64,000 bases of DNA, from the NCBI GenBank assembly GCA_964549375.1, contig CAZJWF010000002.1, forward strand, positions 1 to 64,000. Direction: 5' to 3'. Position numbers and translations under genes: made by a program. This document shows positions 45,852 through 54,163 of the stretch, in pieces. This DNA is from JAHDDY01 sp964549375 (GTDB lineage: Bacteria > Pseudomonadota > Alphaproteobacteria > Rhodobacterales > Rhodobacteraceae). Numbering within the stretch: the first letter of the stretch is position 1; each line of letters opens with the position of its first letter. A model generated the notes under the pieces. That model had not been told where the DNA came from, made no database searches, and saw only the letters and a list, made by a program, of their open reading frames with translations.

Positions 45852-46645
45852 TGCTGAACCCAAGCAGCAAGTTTCTCGTCTTTACGGATATCCACATTGA
45901 TGTGGACCCAAGGGCTGATGCGCCCAATGCGGAAGAACGGCTGATTACTGGCATTCGCCATGCCATAACACATCAGCCCAATGCAGAGCGGGTTATCATC
46001 ACTGGTGATCTGACCCACAAGGGAGACATCGCATCTTACGAACGGCTACGCGAGTTGCTGACGTCGTTAAAGATGCCAGTCCATTTGCTGCCGGGCAATC
46101 ATGATAATCGCGACAACTTCCTGAGGATCTTTCCTGAGACCGTCACCGATCCCAATGGCTTCGTTCAAGATGTTATTGAGACGCCCGACACAAGGTTGGT
46201 TTTGCTCGATACGCTTTTCGGCCCGCCCTACGACTATCCGGAGTCTCATGCCGGAAAATTATGTGAACATCGGTTGGGTTGGCTTGAAAAAACGCTGTCG
46301 GAATCCACGAAGCCCTGCGTCATCTTGATGCACCACCCCCCGATGCCGACGGGATTTGCGGCGATGGATTCCATCATGCTGCGAGATAGCGATGCGTTCT
46401 ATCACGTGGTCGAGAAAGTTGGGAATGTGCGGCATTTGATTTGCGGCCACATCCATCGAACGATTTCCGGTACCTACCGCAACTTATCTTATTCAATGTT
46501 AAAGAGTTTTGTCGGCCAAATGCCGATGGATTTAGCCACGACGAACACCTGTATCGAAGTCAATGAGCCGCCAGCTTATGCCATTGTTTTGACCTCACCC
46601 AAGGGAATTACAGTACATTATGAGGACTTTTTGTTGAATACTTAA
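45851..46645 (+). CDS. cpdA: Class III cyclic-nucleotide phosphodiesterase-like metallophosphoesterase
   Basis: 264-residue calcineurin-like phosphoesterase with the CpdA metal-binding set: FTDIHIDVD, ITGDLTHKGD, LLPGNHDNR, LMHHPPMPTGF and ICGHIHR. Homologues hydrolyse cAMP and other phosphodiesters with two metal ions. Cyclic AMP is likely but unproven here. Coupled by one base to the upstream flavin oxidase, an unusual pairing for CpdA. Confidence 0.85.
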   Translation: MLNPSSKFLVFTDIHIDVDPRADAPNAEERLITGIRHAITHQPNAERVIITGDLTHKGDIASYERLRELLTSLKMPVHLLPGNHDNRDNFLRIFPETVTDPNGFVQDVIETPDTRLVLLDTLFGPPYDYPESHAGKLCEHRLGWLEKTLSESTKPCVILMHHPPMPTGFAAMDSIMLRDSDAFYHVVEKVGNVRHLICGHIHRTISGTYRNLSYSMLKSFVGQMPMDLATTNTCIEVNEPPAYAIVLTSPKGITVHYEDFLLNT

Positions 46646-46766
46646 GAATGTTTAATTCCGTTAACACATAGAATTTTATAGATATTTATCGCTAAATTGT
46701 GCTCAGTAACTAATTTTCTGGCAACAGACCTAGAGTACAATGGGCTTCTCAAATTCAGGGGAAGTC

Positions 46767-47102
46767 ATGTCATCTGCCTCAGCACTTCAGGATCCGGTGA
46801 TCGACCGCCAAGCTCTAGATCGCCACACGATGGGCAATGCTGCGCTTCAGCAAGAGCTCTTCATCCTCTTTTTTGACCAGATGCCGGTCTATCTGGATCA
46901 ACTCGACGAGGCTGTTGCCAGCAACGATAAAGATAGCTGGCGCATGGCCGCTCATGGCATCAAGGGCTCCAGCCGCGCTCTTGGTTTCACGCGGCTCGCG
47001 AAGATGTCTGCTGAATGCGAGACTATAATGCCTCAGGCTGAAGCGCTTGAAGAACTCCGCAGCGCCATCCAAGAAACGCGCAACAATCTTGAAGGGGCAT
47101 GA
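46767..47102 (+). CDS. Hpt domain phosphotransfer protein
   Basis: 111-residue single-domain histidine phosphotransfer protein; the phospho-accepting His63 is in RMAAHGIKGSSRALGF, the canonical HxxKGSS/A motif inside a four-helix bundle. It relays phosphoryl groups between response-regulator receiver domains, but no histidine kinase or receiver gene is in the window. ATG 46767 is preceded by GGGGAAG. It converges with the quinone reductase gene (4 bases between stops). Confidence 0.85.
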   Translation: MSSASALQDPVIDRQALDRHTMGNAALQQELFILFFDQMPVYLDQLDEAVASNDKDSWRMAAHGIKGSSRALGFTRLAKMSAECETIMPQAEALEELRSAIQETRNNLEGA

Positions 47103-47106
47103 CCAA

Positions 47107-48108
47107 TTAGGCTCCTTCGATACGGACAACGACCTTTCCGGTTGCTTTTCGATCCTCTAACAACTTAAGACCGTCCGCCGCATTTTCGAGTGGATACACA
47201 TCTGAAATTAAGGGCGAAATCTTACCGTCGACGGCCCAATCAAACAGCCGCGAGAGGCTTTCGGCCATAACATCCGGCGCGTGATCGAAATAAGCGCCCC
47301 ACCAAAACCCAACCACATCGATATTTTTGACCAGCAGGTGATTAGCCTTCAGTGGCGGAACGTCGCCTGACGCGAAACCAATGGGCATATACCGCCCTTC
47401 GAATGCGCACGCGCGCAGCAAAGCGGTGCCCAGCGCACCGCCAACTGGATCGTAAATCACATCGGCCCCTTTGCCGGAGGTCAATTCCCGAATGTGATCC
47501 CGTAAAGCTGAGGTTTCGAGGTCGAAATCATCGGAATCAAGGACGATCTCCGCGCCCTTATCCCGCGCAGCGCTCGCTTTTTCTTCGCCGCGCGCCACCG
47601 CAATAACCCGCGCACCCATTAACACGCCCAGTTCAACGGCTGTGAGACCAACTCCGCCGCCAGCCCCCGCAACGACCAATACTTCGCCCGCCCGCAATCG
47701 CGCCCGCCGGGCGAGGGCCAATTCGGATGAGCCATAGGCAATGGGGATGGCCGCGACCGCGTCGTCACTCAATCCATGAGGGGCCGCCGCGCAGGCGTCG
47801 GCCTTGACCACCGCATATTCGGCTAAGCCGCCAGAACCACAATAGGCGGCGACGCGCGTGCCGCGCCATCCGGGGTCTAAACCTTCACCAACCGCATCAA
47901 TCTGGCCGCAGATTTCACCGCCCGGAGAAAACGGCAGCAGCGGCGTTTGTTGATATGTGCCGCGGGTCATGAGCAAATCGGCAAAATTCAGCCCGCACGC
48001 TGAAACTTTCACCCGGACCTTACCTGGCCCCGGCTCCAGTTCATCCACCTCTCGCATCGCAACATCATCAAGGCCGTTAAAGCTTTCGCAAAGAAGTGCC
48101 TTCATCAT
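47107..48108 (-). CDS. Quinone oxidoreductase/zinc-independent alcohol dehydrogenase (MDR family)
   Basis: 333-residue MDR enzyme of the QOR type: ACGLNFADLLMTRGTYQQTPLLPFSPGGEICG in the catalytic domain (no zinc cysteines) and VVAGAGGGVGLTAVELGVLMG for NADPH binding. It probably reduces quinones or activated alkenes. Two adjacent ATGs (48108 and 48105) are possible; no ribosome-binding site stands out. It is divergent from the J-domain gene 104 bases away. Confidence 0.87.
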   Translation of the reverse strand: MMKALLCESFNGLDDVAMREVDELEPGPGKVRVKVSACGLNFADLLMTRGTYQQTPLLPFSPGGEICGQIDAVGEGLDPGWRGTRVAAYCGSGGLAEYAVVKADACAAAPHGLSDDAVAAIPIAYGSSELALARRARLRAGEVLVVAGAGGGVGLTAVELGVLMGARVIAVARGEEKASAARDKGAEIVLDSDDFDLETSALRDHIRELTSGKGADVIYDPVGGALGTALLRACAFEGRYMPIGFASGDVPPLKANHLLVKNIDVVGFWWGAYFDHAPDVMAESLSRLFDWAVDGKISPLISDVYPLENAADGLKLLEDRKATGKVVVRIEGA

Positions 48109-48211
48109 TTGTTTATATATTCCAATTCGTTGCGAACGAGGCGTTTACCCTTTTGAGGTACATTAAACAAGTTGTGCAGATGTAGAAACTATTTGCATCC
48201 AAGGAGTTCGG

Positions 48212-48796
48212 ATGTCAGGCGCCAATTACCGTAGAGCCACCAAGAACCATGCGGTTCGGGTCGATCATACTGATGGCAGTGTGACGAACGGTTTCGTGCC
48301 GGTTCCCATGGGTATGGATTTCGTTGGCACGATGATGCAAGCGCAGCATTTCCTGCATTTCGAAACCGATGATGGTGAGTTGACGTTGATGAACGTCGCG
48401 GCGATCAAACGGATTACCAGTGTCGAGGATGTAGAAGCAAACGCCAGAGAAGCACAAACCAAAGCAGATAAAATTCGCGCTGAACGCGAGGCAGAAGACG
48501 CTCGAAAACGTGCCGAAGAGGAAGCCGAGAGAAAAGCCGAAGCAGAGGCGAGAGCGCGTGCGAGCGGCATCAACTGGACCGCAGCAGAATACGACGCGCT
48601 GGAAATCCTTGGCCTCAAGGCAAAGACCACCAAAGACGAAATTTCCACCGCTTATCGAAAATTGGTCAAGCTGTATCACCCTGACCGCTTGCGGGGCCTT
48701 GGCGTCTCGCAAAAGAAGATCGCGTTTGCAGCAGACCGGCTTGCCGAGATCAATGACGCTTACCGCCTGCTTACTAGTTCGGAAAAGGCAGCCTAG
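48212..48796 (+). CDS. J-domain protein (J domain at the C-terminus)
   Basis: 194 residues. The N-terminal ~70 residues form a small beta-rich unit (HAVRVDHTDGSVTNGFVPV, then LTLMNVAAIKRI). A charged coiled coil follows at about 73-118 (repeated AEE-AERKAEAEARARA). The C-terminal J domain (about 125-190) has the HPD motif at 156-158 (KLYHPDRL), needed to stimulate DnaK ATPase. A C-terminal J domain fits DjlA-like or adaptor-type co-chaperones rather than DnaJ itself. GGAG precedes the ATG. It overlaps the convergent hydrolase by 4 bases. Confidence 0.8.
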   Translation: MSGANYRRATKNHAVRVDHTDGSVTNGFVPVPMGMDFVGTMMQAQHFLHFETDDGELTLMNVAAIKRITSVEDVEANAREAQTKADKIRAEREAEDARKRAEEEAERKAEAEARARASGINWTAAEYDALEILGLKAKTTKDEISTAYRKLVKLYHPDRLRGLGVSQKKIAFAADRLAEINDAYRLLTSSEKAA

Positions 48797-49746
48797 CGTC
48801 GATTTGCGAGGCGTTCTAGCGCCGCAATCACGTCGGATTGTGCGACCTGATGCGCCATGTGACCGACGCCGGGCAGCTCGGTTAAACGAACCGCCCGGTT
48901 CGTCGCCTTGAACCGCCTTGCGTGTTCCTCAATCGGTACAATTTTATCCTCGGTTCCATGCAGCAACTCGACGGGTACTTTCAGTGCCGCATAGCCTTGG
49001 GAGGTAATCCTCATGGCCTGATTCACGTTGGTAATATCCCGACCATTTTCCCGAAACGTCGCGGGACGCGACGCCAGCTCTGCGCCGATAAAGTCGACAT
49101 ACCCCTCTGGCGGAGTTTGAGGACGAAACACACGCCTCACCGCATTTTTGATGCCCCCATTCAAGGCGCGGTTTCGGACAAGTGCATTAACGGGTGGGCC
49201 GAACACCGCCGTTGCAGCGGCGGCATGATAGGCGTTGTCCCCGGCAGGCCAAGGATAGGTCAATCCCGATACGATTACCGCTCCGGCAAGGCTCTCCGGC
49301 GCATCCACCGCCCAAGCCGCAGCCACCGCCCCGCCATAGCTGTGACCCAATACAATCGGCTTTTGCACCCCAAGCTCGGCGGCACCAGCGCGCAAGATCG
49401 CCGCTTGTATGGAGGGTGTATCGGCGCGCCCTGTTCCCCTTTCGGAATAGCCGTGGCCCGGACGATCAAACGCAAGGGCGGTAAAGCCTCGTTCCACGAT
49501 GGCGTCGCTCAATGCGAACGTAAAATCACGCAAATTGCCCGACGCGCCGTGAATTAAAACAACCGTCGGACCTGACCCACGTTTGTCATAGTGAAGGCGG
49601 GTTCCCGCCGCTGTCACGAACTCTCCAATCGGCGGGTATTGCGCCTCAATCGTCGCAACGAACTGTGAGGCTGGCGGCGAACACGCGATTACAAGACCCG
49701 TCGTTCCAAGCCCGAGCAACGCTGCGCGGCGTGTCCATCGTGACAT
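48793..49746 (-). CDS. Alpha/beta hydrolase, exported
   Basis: 317 residues from ATG 49746 (AAAGGAAA box). The twin-arginine-like start SRWTRRAALLGLGTTGLVIACSPP suggests Tat export or a lipoprotein anchor at Cys21. The hydrolase motifs are VLIHGASGNLRDF (oxyanion loop), LGHSYGGAVAAAW (nucleophile Ser), and a terminal His in GVGHMAHQ. The substrate is unknown. It is a second exported hydrolase in the window, not closely similar to the one at 35.7 kb. Confidence 0.82.
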   Translation of the reverse strand: MSRWTRRAALLGLGTTGLVIACSPPASQFVATIEAQYPPIGEFVTAAGTRLHYDKRGSGPTVVLIHGASGNLRDFTFALSDAIVERGFTALAFDRPGHGYSERGTGRADTPSIQAAILRAGAAELGVQKPIVLGHSYGGAVAAAWAVDAPESLAGAVIVSGLTYPWPAGDNAYHAAAATAVFGPPVNALVRNRALNGGIKNAVRRVFRPQTPPEGYVDFIGAELASRPATFRENGRDITNVNQAMRITSQGYAALKVPVELLHGTEDKIVPIEEHARRFKATNRAVRLTELPGVGHMAHQVAQSDVIAALERLANRR

Positions 49747-49914
49747 CGCGTTTTCCTTTATGATGAGCATCCAAGTAGGATTCCGGCTCACCGACTTCAA
49801 TCCACCCGCACCGAACTCACATCGTTTTGAGCAGATCAGAAAATTTTCCATTGACATTCGTTCTTTTTATGTTCTAGTTAGCGGTGTTATTTTTTGACGG
49901 AAGGCAAAAGCAGC

Positions 49915-50484
49915 GTGGACTTCGAACAGACCTTGGAAACTCAGCGGCTTCGCCTGCTCCGCATTGTCGCGGCGCTGGTTGTTGCGGTGGGAGTTCTGGC
50001 TTTAGGTCCGGTATCACGCGGTTTTTCGGAGTGGACCCTTGGTTTTGTCGGATCGATTTTGTCGCGCGCTGAGGCAGCAGCACGGTATTTATTGATTGCG
50101 CAGGCCCGTTCGATGGTTTTTCGCAGCAATTCTGATCTCGACACCCATCAGATATTCGAGATGTTTGCCCCAGATTTGGCCCCGGACGAAACGGATGTTT
50201 CGTTGTCAGAGTACCAGAGGCGGCTAAAGGCATTGCATGCCGTGCTGATGGACTTGCCGTTCCATGCCGCGCGTTTGCTTCGCCGGTTCGAGAAACAGAT
50301 GCGCCGAGCGGCGGGATCGAAAGGTCAGCTTTCACGCCTCCCTCATCTCGACCAATCGCCTTTATTCTGCGCGTGGCATCTGACTGCCAACCGTATTGAG
50401 CGTCCGCCTGACAAATGCGCGACAATAACACCTCGGATCGTTTCAACTCCCTCCGGTTTCCGGGCGGGAGGCGTAGTCGGTTGA
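49915..50484 (+). CDS. Small membrane-anchored protein of unknown function
   Basis: 189 residues from GTG 49915 (GGAAGG about ten bases upstream; a TTG seven codons earlier is weaker). One membrane segment spans about residues 17-37. The rest is a cytoplasmic or periplasmic helical region (FGFVGSILSRAEAAARYLLIAQAR, then SEYQRRLKALHAVLMDLPFHAARLLRRF) with a basic C-terminal tail. No family recognised. It sits alone between divergent and downstream units. Confidence 0.5.
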   Translation: MDFEQTLETQRLRLLRIVAALVVAVGVLALGPVSRGFSEWTLGFVGSILSRAEAAARYLLIAQARSMVFRSNSDLDTHQIFEMFAPDLAPDETDVSLSEYQRRLKALHAVLMDLPFHAARLLRRFEKQMRRAAGSKGQLSRLPHLDQSPLFCAWHLTANRIERPPDKCATITPRIVSTPSGFRAGGVVG

Positions 50485-50641
50485 GCCATCACGCGATAGC
50501 TCACGAAAAGCGGATATTCTAGTTTTCCCACTGCCGCATTCGCAGCCAAATAAATTTGCCAATTTTCCCGGTCTATGCCACCCCAGTGGGGAACCGTGCA
50601 TTCGGTAAAAGCACAAACTTTATATGTGAATGGGGAAGAAA

Positions 50642-51931
50642 ATGACGGATATCAATGAACTCGGATTCGACACACGCATGATCCATGCGGGAGCGGTGCC
50701 CGATCCCGCAACTGGCGCACGGCAGACCCCAATCTATCAAACAACCTCGTTCGTCTTCAAAGATGCCGCCCATGCCGCGCGCCTGTTCAGTTTGCAGGAA
50801 GTTGGCTACATCTATTCACGTCTGACCAACCCGACCGTTGGCGCTTTGCAAGATCGCTGTGCCTCGCTGGAAGGTGGTGTTGGGGCCGTGGCTACGTCGT
50901 CTGGACACGCCGCGCAGATTCTCGCCCTCTTCCCGCTCATGAGTCCGGGGAAGAATATCGTCGCTGCCCGGAAACTCTATGGCGGATCAATCAACCAATT
51001 CTCGAATGCCTTTAAGCGGTTTGGATGGGACGTTAAGTTCGTTGAAGGCGATAATATTGACGAAGTCGCAGCAGCCGTTGATGACAACACCCGCGCCCTT
51101 TTTTGCGAGAGCCTCGCAAACCCCGGCGGCGTTGTTACGGACCTAGAAGGCTGGGCAAACACCGCGAATGAGAAAGGCTTACCGCTCATCGTCGACAACA
51201 CGATGGCCACCGCTGCGCTGTGCCGACCCATCGAACACGGTGCAACAATTGTCGTGAACTCGACGACAAAATTCCTGAGCGGTAATGGTACGTCTATCGG
51301 CGGCGTTGTGATCGACAGCGGAACGTTTGACTGGACAAAGAGCGGAAAGTTCCCGTCGCTGTCCGAACCCGCCCCGGAATACAACGGTATCAAATTCCAT
51401 GAAGCCCTTGGACCAATGGCATTTACATTCTTCGGAATTGCCGTTGGTCTGCGCGATCTGGGTGCCGCACAGACGCCGCAAAATGCATTCTACACGCTGC
51501 TCGGCATGGAAACGCTTTCGCTGCGGATGGAACGCCATTCCGAAAACGCGCTTAAGGTGGCCAAGCACCTCGAAGGACATGCAGCGGTCGAGTATGTCAG
51601 CTATGCTGGCCTCGACTCGTCGCCGTACAATGCCGCCGCGAAAAAGTACCTGCCGAACGGCGCGGGTGCTGTCTTTACTGTCGGCCTGAAAGGTGGGTAT
51701 GACGCGGGCGTGTCGCTGGTCGACAACTTACAGCTTTTCTCACATCTCGCGAACATCGGCGATGCGCGGTCTTTGGTTATCCATTCGGCCTCGACCACGC
51801 ACTCGCAACTCTCGGACGAAGAAAAGACCGCTGCCGGAGCCGGGCCTGAAGTGGTGCGCCTGTCGGTCGGTCTGGAGAATGCAGAAGACCTGATCGCGGA
51901 CTTGGATCAAGCGCTGGCGAAGAGTGCGTAG
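50642..51931 (+). CDS. metY: O-acetylhomoserine aminocarboxypropyltransferase (sulfhydrylase)
   Basis: 429-residue PLP enzyme of the Cys/Met metabolism family; it makes homocysteine (or methionine) from O-acetylhomoserine and sulfide or methanethiol. Motifs: FDTRMIHAGAVPDPATGARQTPIYQT at the start, YSRLTNPTVGALQDR, and the PLP lysine in VNSTTKFLSGNGTSIGG. ATG 50642 follows GGGGAAGAAA; an ATG four codons earlier is inside that box. The 157-base leader contains small inverted repeats (see findings) but no SAM riboswitch I can certify. Confidence 0.92.
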   Translation: MTDINELGFDTRMIHAGAVPDPATGARQTPIYQTTSFVFKDAAHAARLFSLQEVGYIYSRLTNPTVGALQDRCASLEGGVGAVATSSGHAAQILALFPLMSPGKNIVAARKLYGGSINQFSNAFKRFGWDVKFVEGDNIDEVAAAVDDNTRALFCESLANPGGVVTDLEGWANTANEKGLPLIVDNTMATAALCRPIEHGATIVVNSTTKFLSGNGTSIGGVVIDSGTFDWTKSGKFPSLSEPAPEYNGIKFHEALGPMAFTFFGIAVGLRDLGAAQTPQNAFYTLLGMETLSLRMERHSENALKVAKHLEGHAAVEYVSYAGLDSSPYNAAAKKYLPNGAGAVFTVGLKGGYDAGVSLVDNLQLFSHLANIGDARSLVIHSASTTHSQLSDEEKTAAGAGPEVVRLSVGLENAEDLIADLDQALAKSA

Positions 51932-51957
51932 GCCCAACGCTCCCATCCATCCTTTTG

Positions 51958-51978
51958 TTGCCCGGCATGTCCGGGCAA
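51958..51978 (+). terminator. Likely terminator hairpin after metY
   Basis: Perfect 8-bp stem TTGCCCGG/CCGGGCAA with a 5-base loop, 26 bases after the metY stop. The downstream T content is modest (TTCATCTTT), so termination may be partial and could allow some read-through into the dehydrogenase gene. Confidence 0.6.
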
Positions 51979-52000
51979 TTCATCTTTAGGAACAACTTCA

Positions 52001-52996
52001 ATGAAAGCTCTCGTTTATACTGGCGTCGGTGAACTCGACTACCGCGATGTACCGGACACCGAATCCAGTACCGAGCTTTCTAAAGTCAAAGTGGAAGCGG
52101 TTGGCATTTGCGGTTCAGATATGCACGCCTATCACGGTGCAGATCCGCGCCGGATGCCGCCATTGATCTTGGGACACGAGGCATGCGGGATCGCGGAGAC
52201 AGGTCGCTATGCCGGGCAGCGCGTGACCGTAAACCCCATGACGACATGTGGCAGGTGCCGGTATTGCATTGAAGGCCGCGACAACATTTGCCCTGATCGC
52301 AAACTGCTTTCTATCCCGCCAAACGAAGGTGCCTTCGCAGAATACTTGGTTATCCCCGACAGCAATCTGGTTCCGGTCCCTGATGGCGTCGCCCCCGAAC
52401 AGGCCGCGCTCGCTGAACCAATTGCGTGCGGATGGCATGCGATCCGATTAGGCGCGGAGAGGCTGTCGCAGCCGCTTTCGACAGCGCGGGTGCTGATTAT
52501 TGGCGGAGGCGCCATCGGCGTCGGCTCTGCGCTTTGTGCGGCGGATCAAGGCGCGAAAGATATCTGGATCGCCGAACCCAGTGCTGAACGGCGCGCGACA
52601 GCAGCGGCGGCTGGCCCCTTCAAAACCTATGATCCTCGCGCGGGCGGCCCCGAAGAGTCATCCGCTGATCTTGTCATCGACGCCTATGGTTCAGAAGCCT
52701 CTCGCGCTGATGCCTCTCGCTTGGCAGCGCCGGGCGGTGTGATCGCGCATATTGGGTTGGCCGGAGGAGATGCTGGGCTTGATACTCGGAAAATGACCCT
52801 GCAAGAGATCACCTTCATCGGCACGTACACGTACACAATGGCCGATTTTCACGCGACAGCTCAGGCGATCTTTGCGGGACGGATGGGCGATTTTAATTGG
52901 ATCGAACGCCGTCCTCTCAGCGATGGAGCGCAGGCGTTCAAAGACCTCGACAATGCAGCTGTCGGAGCAGCAAAGGTCGTCCTGATCCCATCTTGA
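52001..52996 (+). CDS. Zinc-dependent alcohol dehydrogenase (MDR family)
   Basis: 331-residue MDR dehydrogenase. Catalytic zinc ligands are in GICGSDMHAYHG and LGHEACG; the structural zinc cysteines are in CGRCRYCIEGRDNIC. The NAD-binding loop reads IIGGGAIGVGSALCAADQG. It resembles sorbitol, threonine or galactitol dehydrogenase; the polyol substrate cannot be fixed. AGGAACAAC precedes the ATG. A strong terminator follows the stop. Confidence 0.88.
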   Translation: MKALVYTGVGELDYRDVPDTESSTELSKVKVEAVGICGSDMHAYHGADPRRMPPLILGHEACGIAETGRYAGQRVTVNPMTTCGRCRYCIEGRDNICPDRKLLSIPPNEGAFAEYLVIPDSNLVPVPDGVAPEQAALAEPIACGWHAIRLGAERLSQPLSTARVLIIGGGAIGVGSALCAADQGAKDIWIAEPSAERRATAAAAGPFKTYDPRAGGPEESSADLVIDAYGSEASRADASRLAAPGGVIAHIGLAGGDAGLDTRKMTLQEITFIGTYTYTMADFHATAQAIFAGRMGDFNWIERRPLSDGAQAFKDLDNAAVGAAKVVLIPS

Positions 52997-53008
52997 CTGC
53001 ACAGAAAC

Positions 53009-53042
53009 ACCAGAAAATTGTCGCTTATTTTCTGGTTTTTTT
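53009..53042 (+). terminator. Intrinsic terminator of the alcohol dehydrogenase gene
   Basis: Perfect 9-bp stem ACCAGAAAA/TTTTCTGGT with a 10-base loop, followed by seven T. It begins 13 bases after the stop. Confidence 0.9.
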
Positions 53043-53145
53043 GCAAGAAATACAACATATTAAAACTAACTTTCGCGGCTGTCATTTAGTTATTCTCTAC
53101 CTCGATGAGGCACCCTACGCCTGTTGCCATATTGAGGGATTGATC

Positions 53146-53895
53146 ATGCTGGTCGCAGAAAAATTTAGTACACCCGTCGAAATTCAACGTCGCGCGTCCA
53201 ACCGTGTGCCGTACATTGAACCTTGTTTCGCCCAAACCGACAACCACTCGCTGTGGGTAAAATCCATCAATTTGTCTGAAGGTGGAATGTGCATCGCCGT
53301 TGATCGCCTTGGCGTTCTAAAACGGGGGACAGGTGTCGCAATTTTTATCCAAAATTTTCCGGCACTCGATGCGCGAGTCCAATGGACTCGTGCGAATATT
53401 GCGGGCCTCAAGTTCACCTCTCCCATTGAAGAAAATCCAGATTTCATTGCGCTGATCGAACGCCTTAAATCTGGCGAACCCGCCTGGTTGCCCGTTGCAA
53501 AGCCTGACATCGACTCCGTTGTTGGGCACAGTATCCACGACCTGCTCAACCCAAAGTCAAAGGTGCCTGAACCCACGGTAACGGAAGTCGCCACGCAACC
53601 ACTCGCCCAAGTCCGCGCGCATGAACGTCTGAATTTCGACGAAACCTGTTGGGTTGAAACCGATAAGCGGAAGTTCCAAGCACAAGGAATGAATATCTCG
53701 GAGGGCGGAATGTGCCTGCGCCTGAACGGCTTAGGAACCATGCATAATGGCACAGATGTTCGCATTACCTTCGAGGGTCATTCACCCATCGACGCCACGC
53801 TGCGCTGGAGCAAAGAGCGCGTGATGGGGTTTCAATTCCTGACGCCAATCAAAGATCATCCCATCCTGCGGGATCGAACACCAATTGAGGACTGA
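53146..53895 (+). CDS. Tandem PilZ-domain protein
   Basis: 249 residues with two PilZ-like domains. The first (about 12-110) has the RxxxR of cyclic di-GMP binding as RRASNR (Arg16, Arg20) and N-x-S-x-x-G at Asn42, Ser44, Gly47. The second (about 155-245) has RAHERL (Arg157, Arg161) and Asn183, Ser185, Gly188. Both domains therefore keep the complete ligand motif. ATG 53146 has GAGGGA seven bases upstream. PilZ proteins control motility or polysaccharide synthases; the glycosyltransferase 270 bases downstream is the obvious candidate partner. Confidence 0.87.
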   Translation: MLVAEKFSTPVEIQRRASNRVPYIEPCFAQTDNHSLWVKSINLSEGGMCIAVDRLGVLKRGTGVAIFIQNFPALDARVQWTRANIAGLKFTSPIEENPDFIALIERLKSGEPAWLPVAKPDIDSVVGHSIHDLLNPKSKVPEPTVTEVATQPLAQVRAHERLNFDETCWVETDKRKFQAQGMNISEGGMCLRLNGLGTMHNGTDVRITFEGHSPIDATLRWSKERVMGFQFLTPIKDHPILRDRTPIED

Positions 53896-53901
53896 ATAAT
53901 A

Positions 53902-53949
53902 GGCAGGAAGAGGTGCGCCTGCTCCAGCGCGCCAATCCTGCCGTTTTTT
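53902..53949 (+). terminator. Intrinsic terminator after the PilZ gene
   Basis: Two-part hairpin: outer stem GGCAGGA/TCCTGCC (53902-53908 with 53936-53942) enclosing an inner stem GGTGCGC/GCGCGCC, followed by TTTTTT. It ends the PilZ transcript before the glycosyltransferase gene. Confidence 0.88.
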
Positions 53950-53964
53950 CTACGTTTCAATGCC

Positions 53965-54138
53965 TCAACCGATGTCCACCCATTTGCGCCAGTTGGCGGT
54001 AGCATACCGTTCGGCTGTGAGGATTGTTGGTCCACTATTCGTCTGCATTCTGATCACATATTCTCGCGAATTCGTGGACCCGTAGGCAATTATTGCTATG
54101 CGTTCTATTATCTGATTGATCAGTGGCACTATTGCCAT
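53965..54138 (-). CDS. Possible small protein, unknown
   Basis: 57-residue open frame from ATG 54138 with a CCGGA seven bases ahead, in the PilZ-glycosyltransferase gap. The sequence is mixed hydrophobic at the start (MAIVPLINQIIERIAIIA) and polar later, ending NWRKWVDIG. It has no clear relatives that I recognise and overlaps no other gene apart from lying antisense to upstream regulatory DNA. It may be spurious. Confidence 0.3.
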   Translation of the reverse strand: MAIVPLINQIIERIAIIAYGSTNSREYVIRMQTNSGPTILTAERYATANWRKWVDIG

Positions 54139-54163
54139 CGAAAAGTCCGGATAGTTACCCGCG

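Noticed and set aside
50485..50641. SAM-II riboswitch before metY
   Set aside because: Could not find the conserved pseudoknot core; listed only as a leader to test.
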